Shown here piece by piece: positions 8,988 through 18,126 of a stretch of DNA of 64,000 nt. The notes under the pieces were generated by a model, which had not been told where the DNA came from, made no database searches, and was given only the letters and a program-made list of their open reading frames with translations. Positions within the stretch are counted from its first letter, which is position 1; the number at the start of each line of letters is the position of its first letter. Origin of the DNA: Roseicyclus salinarum (GTDB lineage: Bacteria > Pseudomonadota > Alphaproteobacteria > Rhodobacterales > Rhodobacteraceae); contig NZ_JARRSA010000018.1 of assembly GCF_029624655.1 (NCBI RefSeq), forward strand, positions 1 to 64,000, given 5' to 3'. The position numbers and the translations under genes were made by a program.

Positions 8988-9853
8988 GCGCCGAAGACAA
9001 CATCGAGGATTCCTCGGCCCCGCTGATCGAGCATCTGGCCGAGCTTCGCACCCGCCTCATCCGCTCGGTGCTGGCCTTCGTGGTGGCCATGGTGATCATG
9101 TTCACACTCGCCGAACCGGTCCTGAACTTCATCTCGCAGCCGCTCGCCGACGTGCTTCGCGCACGCGGCGAGGATGCGCGCCTGATCTTCACCGCGCCGC
9201 AGGAAAAGTTCTTCGTCCTGATCCGCATCTCGATCGTGATGGGCTTCGCCGTCTCGTTCCCGGTGATCGCCCACCAGCTCTGGCGCTTCGTCGCGCCGGG
9301 CCTCTACCGTTCGGAGAAATCGGCGATCCTGCCGTTCCTCGTCGCCTCGCCGCTGCTGTTCCTGCTGGGTGCGTCCTTCGCGCATTACGTCGTGACGCCG
9401 CTGGCGATGAACTTCTTCATCGGCTTTTCCGATGCTATCCCGGCGCTGGCCAACCTCGTCGCGGGGGACGGCACCTTCAGCAATCCCGAAGCGGCCGCCG
9501 ACGCCGAGTTGCAGACCGTCTTCCTGGGGTCGGTGCGCGAGTCGCTCGACCTTGCGCTCAAGTTCATCTTCGCCTTCGGCCTGTGCTTCCAGCTTCCGGT
9601 CCTTCTGACGCTTCTGGGCAAGGCGGGGCTGGTGTCGGCGGAGGGGCTCGGCAACGTTCGCAAATATGCCGTCGTCGGCATCCTCGTGCTTGCAGCACTC
9701 GTCACGCCGCCCGATGTCATCACGCAGGTGATCCTGTTCGTCGTGGTCTACGGCCTCTACGAGATCTCGATCCAGCTCGTCCGTCTGGTCGAGCGGCAGC
9801 GCAACCGGCGCCTGCGCGAGGAAGGGATCCTCGACGAAGACGAGGAATTCTGA
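8984..9853 (+). CDS. tatC: Sec-independent protein translocase subunit TatC
   Basis: A 289-residue, six-helix membrane protein that binds twin-arginine signal peptides. It carries the family's LIEHLAELRTRLIRS opening, the conserved QEKFF/VLIRIS segment, FPVIAHQLWRFVAPGLY and the late TPPDVITQ motif. Length is somewhat above the E. coli protein (258) because of a longer loop near residues 150-180. It is overlapped by tatB and followed by a DUF815 ATPase gene only 7 bases later, so the four genes are probably one transcript. Confidence 0.97.
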   Translation: MSAEDNIEDSSAPLIEHLAELRTRLIRSVLAFVVAMVIMFTLAEPVLNFISQPLADVLRARGEDARLIFTAPQEKFFVLIRISIVMGFAVSFPVIAHQLWRFVAPGLYRSEKSAILPFLVASPLLFLLGASFAHYVVTPLAMNFFIGFSDAIPALANLVAGDGTFSNPEAAADAELQTVFLGSVRESLDLALKFIFAFGLCFQLPVLLTLLGKAGLVSAEGLGNVRKYAVVGILVLAALVTPPDVITQVILFVVVYGLYEISIQLVRLVERQRNRRLREEGILDEDEEF

Positions 9854-9860
9854 GCCGGCC

Positions 9861-10697
9861 ATGACCGACGACACGCTGACCCGCATTGCCGAGGCGCTGG
9901 AGCGTTTGCGTCCGCCCCCGGCCGAAGCGCCCGACTGGACCGCGGCCGAGGCCTTCGTCTGGCACGCCGAGCCCGACCGCCTCGATCCCGTCCCGAAGGT
10001 CAGTCGCGTGGCGCTCGACCTGCTGCTCGGTATCGATCGCTCGCGCGACACGCTGCTTCAGAACACCCGGCAATTCGCCGCCGGCCTTCCCGCCAACAAT
10101 GCGCTTCTCTGGGGCGCGCGCGGGATGGGCAAGTCGTCCCTCGTGAAGGCGGTGCACGCCGCGGTGGCTGCCGAGACGCCGCTCGCCCTCGTGGAAATGC
10201 AGCGCGAGGACCTGCCTTCGATCGGGCGGCTTCTGGCGCTCCTGCGCGACGCGCCGGTGCGGGTCGTCCTGTTCTGCGACGATCTCTCGTTCTCGCACGA
10301 CGACCAGCACTACAAGTCCCTGAAAGCCGTTCTCGATGGCGGCGTCGAGGGCCGGCCCGAGAACGTCGTCTTCTACGCCACGTCGAACCGCCGTCACCTG
10401 ATGCCGCGCGACATGATCGAGAACGAGCGCGCCTCGGCGATCAACCCCTCGGAGGCGACCGAGGAGAAGGTGTCGCTGTCGGACCGGTTCGGGCTGTGGC
10501 TGGGCTTCCACCCCTGCGGACAGGACGAATACCTCGCGATGATCCGCGGCTATTGCGATGCCTACGGCGTCGAGATCGCCGACGACGCGCTGCGCGCCGA
10601 GGCGGTCGAATGGCAAGCCACGCGCGGCGCGCGCTCAGGCCGCGTGGCCTGGCAGTTCTTCACTGATCTCGCAGGGCGGCACGGCGTCCGGATCTGA
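9861..10697 (+). CDS. DUF815 AAA-type ATP-binding protein
   Basis: A 278-residue P-loop ATPase of the DUF815 family. Walker A is WGARGMGKSSLVKA (about residues 82-95), Walker B VVLFCDDLSF (about 134-143), and the ATSNRRHL sensor-like segment follows. Function is not established for the family; it resembles DnaA/AAA loaders in motif order. It starts 7 bases after tatC, probably in the same operon, and its 3' end overlaps the convergent alkB-like gene by 38 bases. Confidence 0.88.
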   Translation: MTDDTLTRIAEALERLRPPPAEAPDWTAAEAFVWHAEPDRLDPVPKVSRVALDLLLGIDRSRDTLLQNTRQFAAGLPANNALLWGARGMGKSSLVKAVHAAVAAETPLALVEMQREDLPSIGRLLALLRDAPVRVVLFCDDLSFSHDDQHYKSLKAVLDGGVEGRPENVVFYATSNRRHLMPRDMIENERASAINPSEATEEKVSLSDRFGLWLGFHPCGQDEYLAMIRGYCDAYGVEIADDALRAEAVEWQATRGARSGRVAWQFFTDLAGRHGVRI

Positions 10698-12285
10698 CCG
10701 GACGGCGGAGCTTGAGGCTGGTGTCGCCCGACCCCGTCGAGGCGGCAGGCGTGCGGTCGCGACCCGTGTCGGGCGGAGCGTCCTGCGCAACGTCGCCGGC
10801 GGTGGCGATGACAGCCTCCCCCCGCTCGCAAGCCTGAGCCTCCAAGTCAGTTTCCGCCGTCACGGCGGTCTCCGCGTCCACGGAGGTCGCCGCCGCCTCG
10901 ATGTCGGCCACCGCGCCGTCCCAGGCTTCTGGCGTGGGCGTCTCGTCTGGGAACTCGTCCCGAAAGCCGGGGGCGTGGTCCGCCGCTTGGTCGCTGCCGG
11001 GCTTTGCCGCAAGTGCTGCCGCAAGGTCTGCAAGTTCCCGTGGCGGTTCGGAATGGACCATGCCCTGGATGCGGGCAATCAGGGCGTTGTCCTCCTCCGC
11101 GACGGGGGGCAGGGGGCTCAGGTCGGTGCGGCCGCCATGCGCGGTCTCGATCCGCTGGATGTGGGGCGCGGCGGGCTGGGGCGGCGGGTTCGCCGCGGCC
11201 GTTTCCTCGGGCGTCGCTGGATCGTCCGAGGCACCGGCCGCCGCCGCGATCCGCGCCTCGGACGCCTCCATGACCCGAAGCGCGCGGCGGTCCATCATCC
11301 GTCGCCAGACAGGCGGGATCGTGGCCAGCATCGCCATGATCGGCAGCGAAAGGGGCAGGGTGGGCGCGTCCGTTACCGGATCGAGCGCGTCGTAGGTCCG
11401 GTCGGGGTGCAGGTGATGCTCGGAATGCGCCGGGGCGTTCATCATCAGGTAGCTCGAGAAGCCGCGCGGCGCGTTCCAGCTGTGGTGCGCGCCGACGGGC
11501 TCGATCCGGCCCGAGGGCAGTTCCAGCCGCTGCAGCCCGTAGTGCTGGACGTAGTCCGACAGCAGGATCTGCGCGCCCGCCAGCACGATGAGCCCCAGGT
11601 AGGCCAGAAGCCCCACGGGGCCCGCGATCACGGCCGCGAGCACCAGGGCCACGGCCTCGCCGCCGACCCAGATGAAGTAGGGGTTTCGCAGGTTGCGCGG
11701 GCCGCGGCCCCTTGTCTCCAGCCGGTCCTCCTCGGCGCTCAGGCCTGCCTTGAAGGACTCGGACCACGCGCGCGGCAGGTAGGCCCAGAAGCCCTCGCCC
11801 GGCAGCGGCGTGTTGGGGTCGTCGTAGGTGCCGACGTGGCGGTGGTGCACGAGGCGGTGCGCCGAGACATGATGGCCGAAGCCGACCGACGTGTAGACGG
11901 CGCCGCCCAGAAGCCGCATCCCCCGCGCGCGGCGATGGATCAACTCGTGCGCGTTGGGGTGGCTGACCTGCCCGATGAACGAGGCGGTGGCGAAGAACAG
12001 CGCGACCTTGTGCCAGACATCGAGACCCGGCTCCGCCAGCGCGATCAGGACCACCGGCAGGAGCGCGAGGTGCCCCACGCCGAGGGCGACCGACAAGCGC
12101 CCCGACCATCGCGCCTGCACCCCCGCGCCCCGCGCCGGCGGTGCAAGCAGGCCGTCGAGCAGCGCGGCCACGAGCGTCAGCCAGACCAGCGCGGCGATGG
12201 CGAATTCGCCCAGCACCGTCGCCCCGAGGAACAGGAAAGCCAGCGGGACGAGCGTGACGATGGCGTAGCGGGCGATGACGGGCAT
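10660..12285 (-). CDS. alkB: AlkB-family membrane di-iron hydroxylase (alkane 1-monooxygenase-like) with long C-terminal tail
   Basis: A 541-residue integral membrane non-haem di-iron enzyme. Histidine clusters are all present: HELIH (113-117), HHVSAHRLVHHRH (138-150), QHYGL (248-252) and HSEHH (287-291), matching AlkB boxes for terminal hydroxylation of alkanes or similar chains. Several membrane helices lie between them. About 200 residues after position 340 are Ala/Pro/Asp/Glu-rich and look disordered, making the protein much longer than the usual 370-420. No rubredoxin gene is adjacent. Start ATG 12285; divergent from ftsY. Confidence 0.88.
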   Translation of the reverse strand: MPVIARYAIVTLVPLAFLFLGATVLGEFAIAALVWLTLVAALLDGLLAPPARGAGVQARWSGRLSVALGVGHLALLPVVLIALAEPGLDVWHKVALFFATASFIGQVSHPNAHELIHRRARGMRLLGGAVYTSVGFGHHVSAHRLVHHRHVGTYDDPNTPLPGEGFWAYLPRAWSESFKAGLSAEEDRLETRGRGPRNLRNPYFIWVGGEAVALVLAAVIAGPVGLLAYLGLIVLAGAQILLSDYVQHYGLQRLELPSGRIEPVGAHHSWNAPRGFSSYLMMNAPAHSEHHLHPDRTYDALDPVTDAPTLPLSLPIMAMLATIPPVWRRMMDRRALRVMEASEARIAAAAGASDDPATPEETAAANPPPQPAAPHIQRIETAHGGRTDLSPLPPVAEEDNALIARIQGMVHSEPPRELADLAAALAAKPGSDQAADHAPGFRDEFPDETPTPEAWDGAVADIEAAATSVDAETAVTAETDLEAQACERGEAVIATAGDVAQDAPPDTGRDRTPAASTGSGDTSLKLRRPVRSGRRAALRDQ

Positions 12286-12441
12286 CCTTGGCAGCTTACC
12301 TCCGGTGAAACAGCATAGCTGCATCAGCATTCTGGCGAAAGCGTGGCAGATCGGTCGTGCGCCCGGCCTCGCCAACGCACTTCCATCGCCGAGCGGGTCG
12401 TATTACGTCAGGGCCAGCCATCGACGAGAGGTCCGCCGCCA

Positions 12442-13794
12442 ATGTCCTTTTTCCGCAAGCTCAAGGATCGCATGTTCAAGTCCTCGTCGAAGCTCGACGA
12501 GGGCCTCGACGCGATCATCGAGGAGGGCGCGGCCGGAGACGGCGAGATGGGCGAGGACCAAGCCGCCGAGGACCCGCGTCCGGCGGATCGCGATAGCCGT
12601 GAAGCGGCGTGGGAGCCTGAACCCGAGCCCGAAGCGGCGCGCGAGCCCGAGCCCGAACCCGAGCCCGAAGTGGCGCCTGAGCCCGAGCCCGAAGTGGCGC
12701 GCGAGCCCGAGCCCGAGCCGGAACCTGAAGCCGTTCCCCCGGCCGAACCATCGCCCGAACCCGAACAGGTGCGCACGCCGCCGACCGAGCGCGAAGTCCT
12801 CGAGCGCGGATCCGACGCGCCGCCCGTTCCCGCGGCGGACCTCGTCCCCGAGGACCTGCGCCCGCCCCGCGAGGCGGCGGACGCCGCGCGGGGTGGGCAG
12901 GCCGCGCGTCCGGGCCTCTTCGGCCGCCTCATGGGCCGGGGCGCGCCGGCCGCCCCGCGCCGCGCGCTCGACGACGACATGCTCGAACAGCTCGAGGAGC
13001 TCCTGATCTCGGCCGACATGGGTGTCGAGACCGCCGTGCGCGTGACCGCCAACATCGCCGAGGGCCGCTATGGCCGGATGATGAGCGCGGCCGACATCAA
13101 GGCGCTGCTCGCAGCCGAGATCGCCCGCGTGATGGAGCCCGTCGCGCGTCCCCTCCCGCTTTATCCGAAGAAACCGCAGGTCGTGCTCGTCGTGGGCGTG
13201 AACGGGTCGGGCAAGACGACGACGATCGGCAAGCTCGCGGCGCAGTTCAAGTCCGCCGGCAAGTCCGTCGTGATCGCGGCCGGCGACACCTTCCGCGCGG
13301 CGGCGGTCGAACAGCTGCAGATCTGGGGCGACCGCGCGGGCGTGCCCGTCCTGACCGCGGCCGAGGGCTCGGACCCGGCCGCGCTCGCCTTCGACGCCAT
13401 GACGAAGGCCGAGGCCGATGGCGCCGACCTTCTGATGATCGACACCGCCGGACGGCTTCAGAACCGCGCCGACCTGATGGAGGAACTGGCCAAGATCGTC
13501 CGCGTGATCCGCAAGAAGGACCCCGACGCGCCGCACAACACGCTTCTGGTGCTCGACGCGACAACCGGGCAGAACGCGCTGAGCCAGGTCAAGACGTTCC
13601 AGGCGCTGGCCGATGTCTCGGGCCTGGTGATGACGAAGCTCGACGGCACGGCCAAGGGCGGCGTCCTCGTCGCGCTGGCGGACCGCTTCGGACTGCCGAT
13701 CCACGCCATTGGCGTGGGTGAGCAGATTGATGATCTGCAACCTTTTGACCCGCAGGATTTCGCCACTGCCCTTGTCGGGATTGGCGATAACTGA
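12442..13794 (+). CDS. ftsY: Signal recognition particle receptor FtsY
   Basis: A 450-residue SRP-receptor GTPase that docks ribosome-SRP complexes at the membrane. The C-terminal NG domain has [30 protein letters not shown] and [10 protein letters not shown]. The N-terminal A domain (about residues 40-115) is very acidic and built of EPEPE-type repeats, common for FtsY. The frame is open upstream, but ATG 12442 ([18 protein letters not shown]) gives the expected basic amphipathic start. Confidence 0.97.
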   Translation: MSFFRKLKDRMFKSSSKLDEGLDAIIEEGAAGDGEMGEDQAAEDPRPADRDSREAAWEPEPEPEAAREPEPEPEPEVAPEPEPEVAREPEPEPEPEAVPPAEPSPEPEQVRTPPTEREVLERGSDAPPVPAADLVPEDLRPPREAADAARGGQAARPGLFGRLMGRGAPAAPRRALDDDMLEQLEELLISADMGVETAVRVTANIAEGRYGRMMSAADIKALLAAEIARVMEPVARPLPLYPKKPQVVLVVGVNGSGKTTTIGKLAAQFKSAGKSVVIAAGDTFRAAAVEQLQIWGDRAGVPVLTAAEGSDPAALAFDAMTKAEADGADLLMIDTAGRLQNRADLMEELAKIVRVIRKKDPDAPHNTLLVLDATTGQNALSQVKTFQALADVSGLVMTKLDGTAKGGVLVALADRFGLPIHAIGVGEQIDDLQPFDPQDFATALVGIGDN

Positions 13795-13848
13795 CGTCGA
13801 TCCACATCCTGTGAGCAAATTTCGAACATCTGGCTGGCGGGGCCACGC

Positions 13849-14751
13849 GTGAGCGACTGGATCCTCTCCGTCGAGGGCACCGAGGCCGCCCCGCGTCTCG
13901 CCCTCCTGCTCGCGCTTCTGGCGGCGGTGCTGCATGCGGTGTTCGGCGCGTTGCAGAAGGGCCGCCACGACCCGCTTCTGGCGCGCGGCGCCATAGACGC
14001 CGCCTACGGCCTGATGGCCGCCCCCCTCGCCCTCTTCGTCGTGCCATGGCCCGAGCGTCACATGTGGCCCATCTTCGCCGGCGCCTTCGTGATCCACGCC
14101 CTCTACAAGTGGGCGACCCTGTCCGCCTACCGCCGCGGGGCGTTCACCGTGGTCTACCCGATCATGCGGGGCACCGGGCCGCTCTTTGCCGTGATCGGGG
14201 CGTGGCTCCTGTTCGGCGAGACCTTCTCGGGCGTGCAATGGCTTGGCGTCGTCGTCCTTCTCGCCGGCCTCTACGGCCTTGCGCTCTACAACATGGCGCG
14301 CATCACGCTGGCGCGGGAGACCTTGGTGCCGGCGCTCTGGTTCGCGGTCCTCACCGGCCTGTTCGTCGCGCTCTACACGACCTACGACGCCTACGGCATC
14401 CGCGCGACGGCCGACCCATTCACCTTCCTCGCCTGGTTCTTCTTCATCGACGGGCTGCTCTATCCGTTCCTCGCCGCCGCCTTCTGGCGCCGGTTGCCCG
14501 AGAAGCCGCCGCTGGGGCCGCTCGCGCTTCGCGGCATCTTCGGAGGGCTCGTCGCCTTCGCGAGTTTCGGCTCGATCATGCTGGCCACGCGGCTCGACCA
14601 GGTGGGCGAGGCCGCGGTCCTGCGCGAGACCTCGACCGTGTTCGCCGCCGCGATCGGCTGGTTCTTCCTCAAGGAAAGCATCGGACCCGCCCGCGCGGCC
14701 CTCATGGGGTTGATCGCCCTCGGTGCGGTGATAGTTGAGGTGGGCGGATAG
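13849..14751 (+). CDS. DMT-superfamily (EamA) transporter
   Basis: A 300-residue membrane protein with ten predicted helices in two five-helix halves, the drug/metabolite transporter fold. Typical segments include YPIMRGTGPLFAVIGAWLLFGE and the paired AVLRETSTVFAAAIGWFFLKE. The start is GTG 13849 (MSDWILSV). Its substrate cannot be read from sequence. It is 54 bases after ftsY and 5-11 bases before yciB, so these may be co-transcribed. Confidence 0.86.
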   Translation: MSDWILSVEGTEAAPRLALLLALLAAVLHAVFGALQKGRHDPLLARGAIDAAYGLMAAPLALFVVPWPERHMWPIFAGAFVIHALYKWATLSAYRRGAFTVVYPIMRGTGPLFAVIGAWLLFGETFSGVQWLGVVVLLAGLYGLALYNMARITLARETLVPALWFAVLTGLFVALYTTYDAYGIRATADPFTFLAWFFFIDGLLYPFLAAAFWRRLPEKPPLGPLALRGIFGGLVAFASFGSIMLATRLDQVGEAAVLRETSTVFAAAIGWFFLKESIGPARAALMGLIALGAVIVEVGG

Positions 14752-14762
14752 AGAGGGTGCCG

Positions 14763-15407
14763 ATGCGCGATACACCGATCAACCCATGGCTGAAGAACGC
14801 GCTGGAGCTCGGTCCCCCGGTCCTGTTCTTCGTGGCCTACATGCGGTTCCAGGACGCCTCGGTCACGCTGGGCGGCACGGCCTACGACGGCTTCATCCTC
14901 GTGACGGCGGCCTTCGTGCCGCTCTTGCTGGCCTCCATCGGGATCCTGTGGAAGCTGACCGGCCGGATCAGCCGCATCCAGGTCTTCACGGCGGTCATGG
15001 TCGTCGTTTTCGGCGGGCTGACCGTCTGGCTCAACGACGAACGCTTCTTCAAGATGAAGACGACGCTCGTCTACGGCTTCTTCGCCGGCGCGCTCGGGAT
15101 CGGCCTTCTGCGCGGGCAATCCTGGCTGAAGGTCCTGATGGGAGAGCTGCTGCCGATGCAGGAGGAGGGCTGGATGACCCTCACCCGGCGCATCGCGGCC
15201 GCCTTCGCGCTCATGGCGCTCTCCAACGAGGTCGTCTGGCGCACGCAATCGACCGAATTCTGGGTCACGTTCGAAACCTTCGGCCTTCCCGCGTTCCTGT
15301 TCCTCGTCTTCATGTCGCAGGCGCGCCTGATCGAACGCTACGCCATCACCCCCGACGCTTCGGACCCGGGCGCGGCCGGGAAGGACCGGACGGAGCGGGA
15401 CGGCTAG
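14763..15407 (+). CDS. yciB: Inner-membrane septation protein A (YciB/IspA family)
   Basis: A 214-residue, roughly six-helix inner-membrane protein. The opening PINPWLKNALELGPPVLFF and the segments KTTLVYGFFA, GQSWLKVLMG and NEVVWR..STEFWVTFE are characteristic of YciB/septation protein A, a protein linked to cell envelope maintenance and division. I choose ATG 14763; a GTG six bases upstream is in frame. Its 3' end overlaps the convergent rluB gene by 62 bases. Confidence 0.92.
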   Translation: MRDTPINPWLKNALELGPPVLFFVAYMRFQDASVTLGGTAYDGFILVTAAFVPLLLASIGILWKLTGRISRIQVFTAVMVVVFGGLTVWLNDERFFKMKTTLVYGFFAGALGIGLLRGQSWLKVLMGELLPMQEEGWMTLTRRIAAAFALMALSNEVVWRTQSTEFWVTFETFGLPAFLFLVFMSQARLIERYAITPDASDPGAAGKDRTERDG

Positions 15408-16203
15408 GGGCAGCGCGGGGCTTGCCGGGGGGACGCCGCGACGCCTTTTCCCTCGGCTTCGCCTCTGCGTGGCCCTCGACGAGTTCGGGCATTCCCAACT
15501 GTTCCGCCATCACCCGCGGCCTGATCTCCTCGACCTCGCCGGGCTTCAGGACGCCCAGCCTGAAGGGGCCGTAGGAAATCCTGATCAGCCGGTTCACCTC
15601 GAAACCGATCTCGGCGACCGCGCGTCGGATCTCGCGGTTCTTGCCTTCGCGAAGCCCGATCGTCAGCCAGGCGTTCGCGCCCTGCTGGCGGTCGACATGA
15701 GCCTGCATGGGCTGGTAGCGCGCGCCCTCGATGACCATGCCCCGCCTCAGCGGTTCCAGATCGGCGTCCTCGGGATTGCCCTTGACGCGCACGCGGTACT
15801 TCCTGAGCCAGCCCGTGCTGGGAAGCTCCAGCCGGCGCTTGATCTCGCCGTCATTGGTCAGCAGCAGCAATCCCTCGGACGTCAGGTCGAGCCGCCCGAT
15901 GCTCATCACCCGCGGCATGTCGGGGGGCAGGGCGTCGAAAACCGTCCGGCGCCCCTTCTCGTCGGAATTGGTCGTCACGAGGCCCGCGGGCTTGTGATAG
16001 AGCCACAGCCGCGCCCGGTCCGGTGCGCCCAGCGGCTTGCCGTCGACGCTCACCCGGTCGGCCGCGGTCACGTTCAGGGCGGGGCTTTCGATGACCTTGC
16101 CGTTCACGGCGACGCGGCCGGCCTCGATCATGCGCTCGGCCTCGCGGCGCGAGGCGATGCCCGCGCGGCTCAGGATCTTGGCGATGCGTTCTCCATCCGT
16201 CAT
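15346..16203 (-). CDS. rluB: 23S rRNA pseudouridine synthase (RluB/RsuA family)
   Basis: A 285-residue pseudouridine synthase. An N-terminal S4 RNA-binding domain (GERIAKILSRAGIASRREAERMI) is followed by the RsuA-type catalytic motif GRLDLTSEGLLLLTNDG holding the catalytic Asp, and EGKNREIRR near the end. The C-terminal 45 residues are a basic Pro/Arg-rich tail. Start ATG 16203. RluB fits best, but RsuA or RluE paralogues share these motifs. Confidence 0.92.
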   Translation of the reverse strand: MTDGERIAKILSRAGIASRREAERMIEAGRVAVNGKVIESPALNVTAADRVSVDGKPLGAPDRARLWLYHKPAGLVTTNSDEKGRRTVFDALPPDMPRVMSIGRLDLTSEGLLLLTNDGEIKRRLELPSTGWLRKYRVRVKGNPEDADLEPLRRGMVIEGARYQPMQAHVDRQQGANAWLTIGLREGKNREIRRAVAEIGFEVNRLIRISYGPFRLGVLKPGEVEEIRPRVMAEQLGMPELVEGHAEAKPREKASRRPPGKPRAAPSRPAPSGPSRPRPGPKRRG

Positions 16204-16255
16204 GCCCACCGCCCTAGCGGTTTGACAGCGCCGGGAAAAGCGGCAAGAGGGGCGC

Positions 16256-16708
16256 ATGGGCGGATTTCGCGGCTTCATGGATGTGGCGCTCGACGAAGCG
16301 CGGGCGGCCGCGGCGCGCGGCGAAGTGCCGGTGGGCGCCGCCGTCGTGAGGGACGGACATGTCATCGCACGTGCGGGAAACCGGATGCGAGAACGCTCCG
16401 ACCCCACCGCGCATGCCGAGATGCTCGCCATCCGCGCGGCCTGTTCGGTGCTGGGCTCGGAGCGCCTGGGCGGTTGCGACCTGTGGGTCACGCTCGAACC
16501 CTGCCCCGCCTGCGCGGGCATGATCGCGGCGGCGCGGCTCTCGCGGCTGTATTACGGGGCCGCGGACCCGAAATCGGGCGGTGTGGCGCAAGGACCGCGC
16601 ATCTTCGACCATCCGCAGTCGCACTGGCGCCCCGAAGTCTACGGCGGCATCGGCGAGGATGAGGCGGCAGCGCTCCTGCGCGAATTCTTCGCGCAGCGCC
16701 GGGCGTAG
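16256..16708 (+). CDS. tadA: tRNA-specific adenosine deaminase TadA
   Basis: A 150-residue zinc deaminase that makes inosine at the wobble position of tRNA-Arg(ACG). The zinc/catalytic set is HAE (His53, Glu55) and PCPAC (Cys83, Cys86). The end segment FFAQRRA fits the TadA C-terminal helix. ATG 16256 is used; an internal ATG at 16277 is possible. Divergent from rluB. Confidence 0.96.
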   Translation: MGGFRGFMDVALDEARAAAARGEVPVGAAVVRDGHVIARAGNRMRERSDPTAHAEMLAIRAACSVLGSERLGGCDLWVTLEPCPACAGMIAAARLSRLYYGAADPKSGGVAQGPRIFDHPQSHWRPEVYGGIGEDEAAALLREFFAQRRA

Positions 16709-16751
16709 CGACCGGTCTCGGGTCCCCGTGCCGGGAACCTCTCGACCGGTC

Positions 16752-16813
16752 GCGAGGGGGCGCTGCCCCCTGCGCCTTCGGGCGCTCCCCCGGAGTTTTC
16801 AGCAAGGATGAAG
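16752..16813 (+). repeat. Intergenic repeat, copy 1 (GC hairpin plus GGAGTTTTC/AAGGATGAAG)
   Basis: GAGGGGGCGCTGCCCCC folds into a tight hairpin, followed by GCGCTCCCCCGGAGTTTTC and AGCAAGGATGAAG. I recall similar elements at gene ends throughout Rhodobacterales genomes, where they could stop transcription of the upstream gene, here tadA. A second copy lies inverted at 16959-16987. Confidence 0.6.
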
Positions 16814-16958
16814 AGGCTTAGGGATTGCTTAACCGAGATGTGACAAGGTTCTGCCACGCCGGTAGCTGGAGAGCGAACCGGCGCCAAGGGTGAAGCCTCC
16901 TGTTCCGGTTGCGGTCCGATGCTGGATACGGCCGGGGCGGGGGGTGGATGCCCGGCAC

Positions 16959-16987
16959 TTCATCCTTGCCGGAAAACTCCCGCCGGA
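16959..16987 (-). repeat. Intergenic repeat, copy 2 (inverted)
   Basis: Read on the minus strand this gives GGGAGTTTTCC then GGCAAGGATGAAG, matching copy 1 (CGGAGTTTTC, AGCAAGGATGAAG). It lies just downstream of the RNase P RNA gene, which is also on the minus strand, so each copy sits at the 3' end of its own gene. Confidence 0.55.
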
Positions 16988-17064
16988 GGCGATACCGCCT
17001 GCGCGCCGGAGGCGGGCTGGCGGAGCGAGGAATACGCCGAAGGCGTTCGTCATCATGAAATATA

Positions 17065-17439
17065 CGCGCGGAGGGCCTGTAAGCCGGATTCTGTCCAAGG
17101 GGTCGTCCCCTCTGGATGACCATTCCTCTGGACGTCCCGTCGCCGGGGCGCCTCGAGCTGCCAACCCGGACCGCTGGGGTGAAGCGCCCCGTCGCGCGGT
17201 CCCTATTCGGCATTGCTCCCGGTGGGGCTTGCCGTGCCACCCCCGTCGCCGGGGGCGCGGTGGGCTCTTACCCCACCGTTTCACCCTGACCCCTGCGCCC
17301 TGGGGCGCGGCGGGGCGGTCTGTTTTCTGTGGCGCTTTCCGTCGGATCGCTCCGCCCGGGCGTTACCCGGCACCGTTGCTTCATGGAGTCCGGACTTTCC
17401 TCGGACCTTTCGGCCCGCGGCCATCCGGCCCTCCGCGCA
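17065..17439 (-). ncRNA. rnpB: RNase P RNA component (class A)
   Basis: The catalytic RNA of RNase P, which matures tRNA 5' ends. On the minus strand it begins GCGCGGAGGGCCGGATGG, runs through the family's GAGGAAAGTCCGGACTCCA segment and the conserved GGAGCAATGCCGAATAG block, and ends GACAGAATCCGGCTTACAGG. The 5' and 3' ends pair over 12 bases (GCGCGGAGGGCC with GGCCCTCCGCGC), forming helix P1, which sets the ends. Confidence 0.95.
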
Positions 17440-17469
17440 ATGCCCAGATAGGCGCGGCGCGGGGTGGCG

Positions 17470-18126
17470 TCAATCGCGCACGAGGCCTGCGGCGAGGGCG
17501 CAATCAATGGCGTCGAGGGGGCCGCGGGCGCCCGGGCGGAAGCGCAGCCTGAACGTCCGGAGCAGAAGCGCATCGTCCATCGGCGGATAGCCGAAGGACT
17601 GCGCCTGTCTGCGGAAGACGTCGGCATCGACGGGCGCGTTGTCGGGCGCGTCCGGCAAGGCCGCGGGCCAGACCGCGAGGCCGCTACGGGCGAGGCGGCG
17701 CCAGTCGAAGCGGGGGCCTGGGTCGCGCTTGCGCCCCGGGGCCATGTCTGAATGGCCGATCACGCCCTCGCACGGGATCGACCAGCGCGACAGGATCCCC
17801 TCCAGAAGCGTCTCCAGCGCATCCATCAGCGGTGCCGCGAAGGGCGAGGCGCCGTCATTGTCCAGCTCGATGCCGACGGAGCGGGAATTGACGTCGCCGC
17901 GTCCGGCCCAGGCGCCCTCGCCGGCGTGCCACGCCCGGCGCTCTTCGTCGACGAGCGCAGTGACGGTTCCGTCACGCGCGATGAGCCAGTGCGCCGAGAC
18001 CTCGCGGGCAGGGTCGCAGAGCGCACGCATCGCCGAGGCGGCGTCGGGCATTGCGGTGTAGTGGATCACCACGAGTTCGGGGCGCAGTCCGCCGCGCCGG
18101 TCCCCGTGATTGGGCGAGCGGCTCAC
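17470..18126 (-). CDS. N-acetylmuramoyl-L-alanine amidase (Amidase_2 / AmpD-AmiD type)
   Basis: A 218-residue zinc amidase that cuts the MurNAc-L-Ala bond of peptidoglycan. Motifs: LVVIHYTAM (zinc His), SAHWLIARDGTV, AWHAGEGAWAG, NSRSVGIELDN, GHSDMAPGRKRDPGPRFDW, all typical of the Amidase_2 fold, with a C-terminal helical segment resembling a PG-binding module. The start is GTG 18126, overlapping the stop of the upstream lipoprotein gene by four bases. No signal peptide, so it is probably cytoplasmic and involved in wall recycling. Confidence 0.92.
   Translation of the reverse strand: MSRSPNHGDRRGGLRPELVVIHYTAMPDAASAMRALCDPAREVSAHWLIARDGTVTALVDEERRAWHAGEGAWAGRGDVNSRSVGIELDNDGASPFAAPLMDALETLLEGILSRWSIPCEGVIGHSDMAPGRKRDPGPRFDWRRLARSGLAVWPAALPDAPDNAPVDADVFRRQAQSFGYPPMDDALLLRTFRLRFRPGARGPLDAIDCALAAGLVRD

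Larger units (their letters stand above)
16709..17064. other. Gene-free interval between tadA and rnpB
   Basis: No open frame here resembles a gene. The stretch holds two oppositely oriented copies of a short intergenic repeat (see separate entries) and the promoter-distal flank of rnpB. Confidence 0.6.

Noticed and set aside
15346-15407. Frameshift or fusion at the yciB/rluB junction
   Set aside because: The two genes simply converge and overlap by 62 bases; both have normal lengths and ends.
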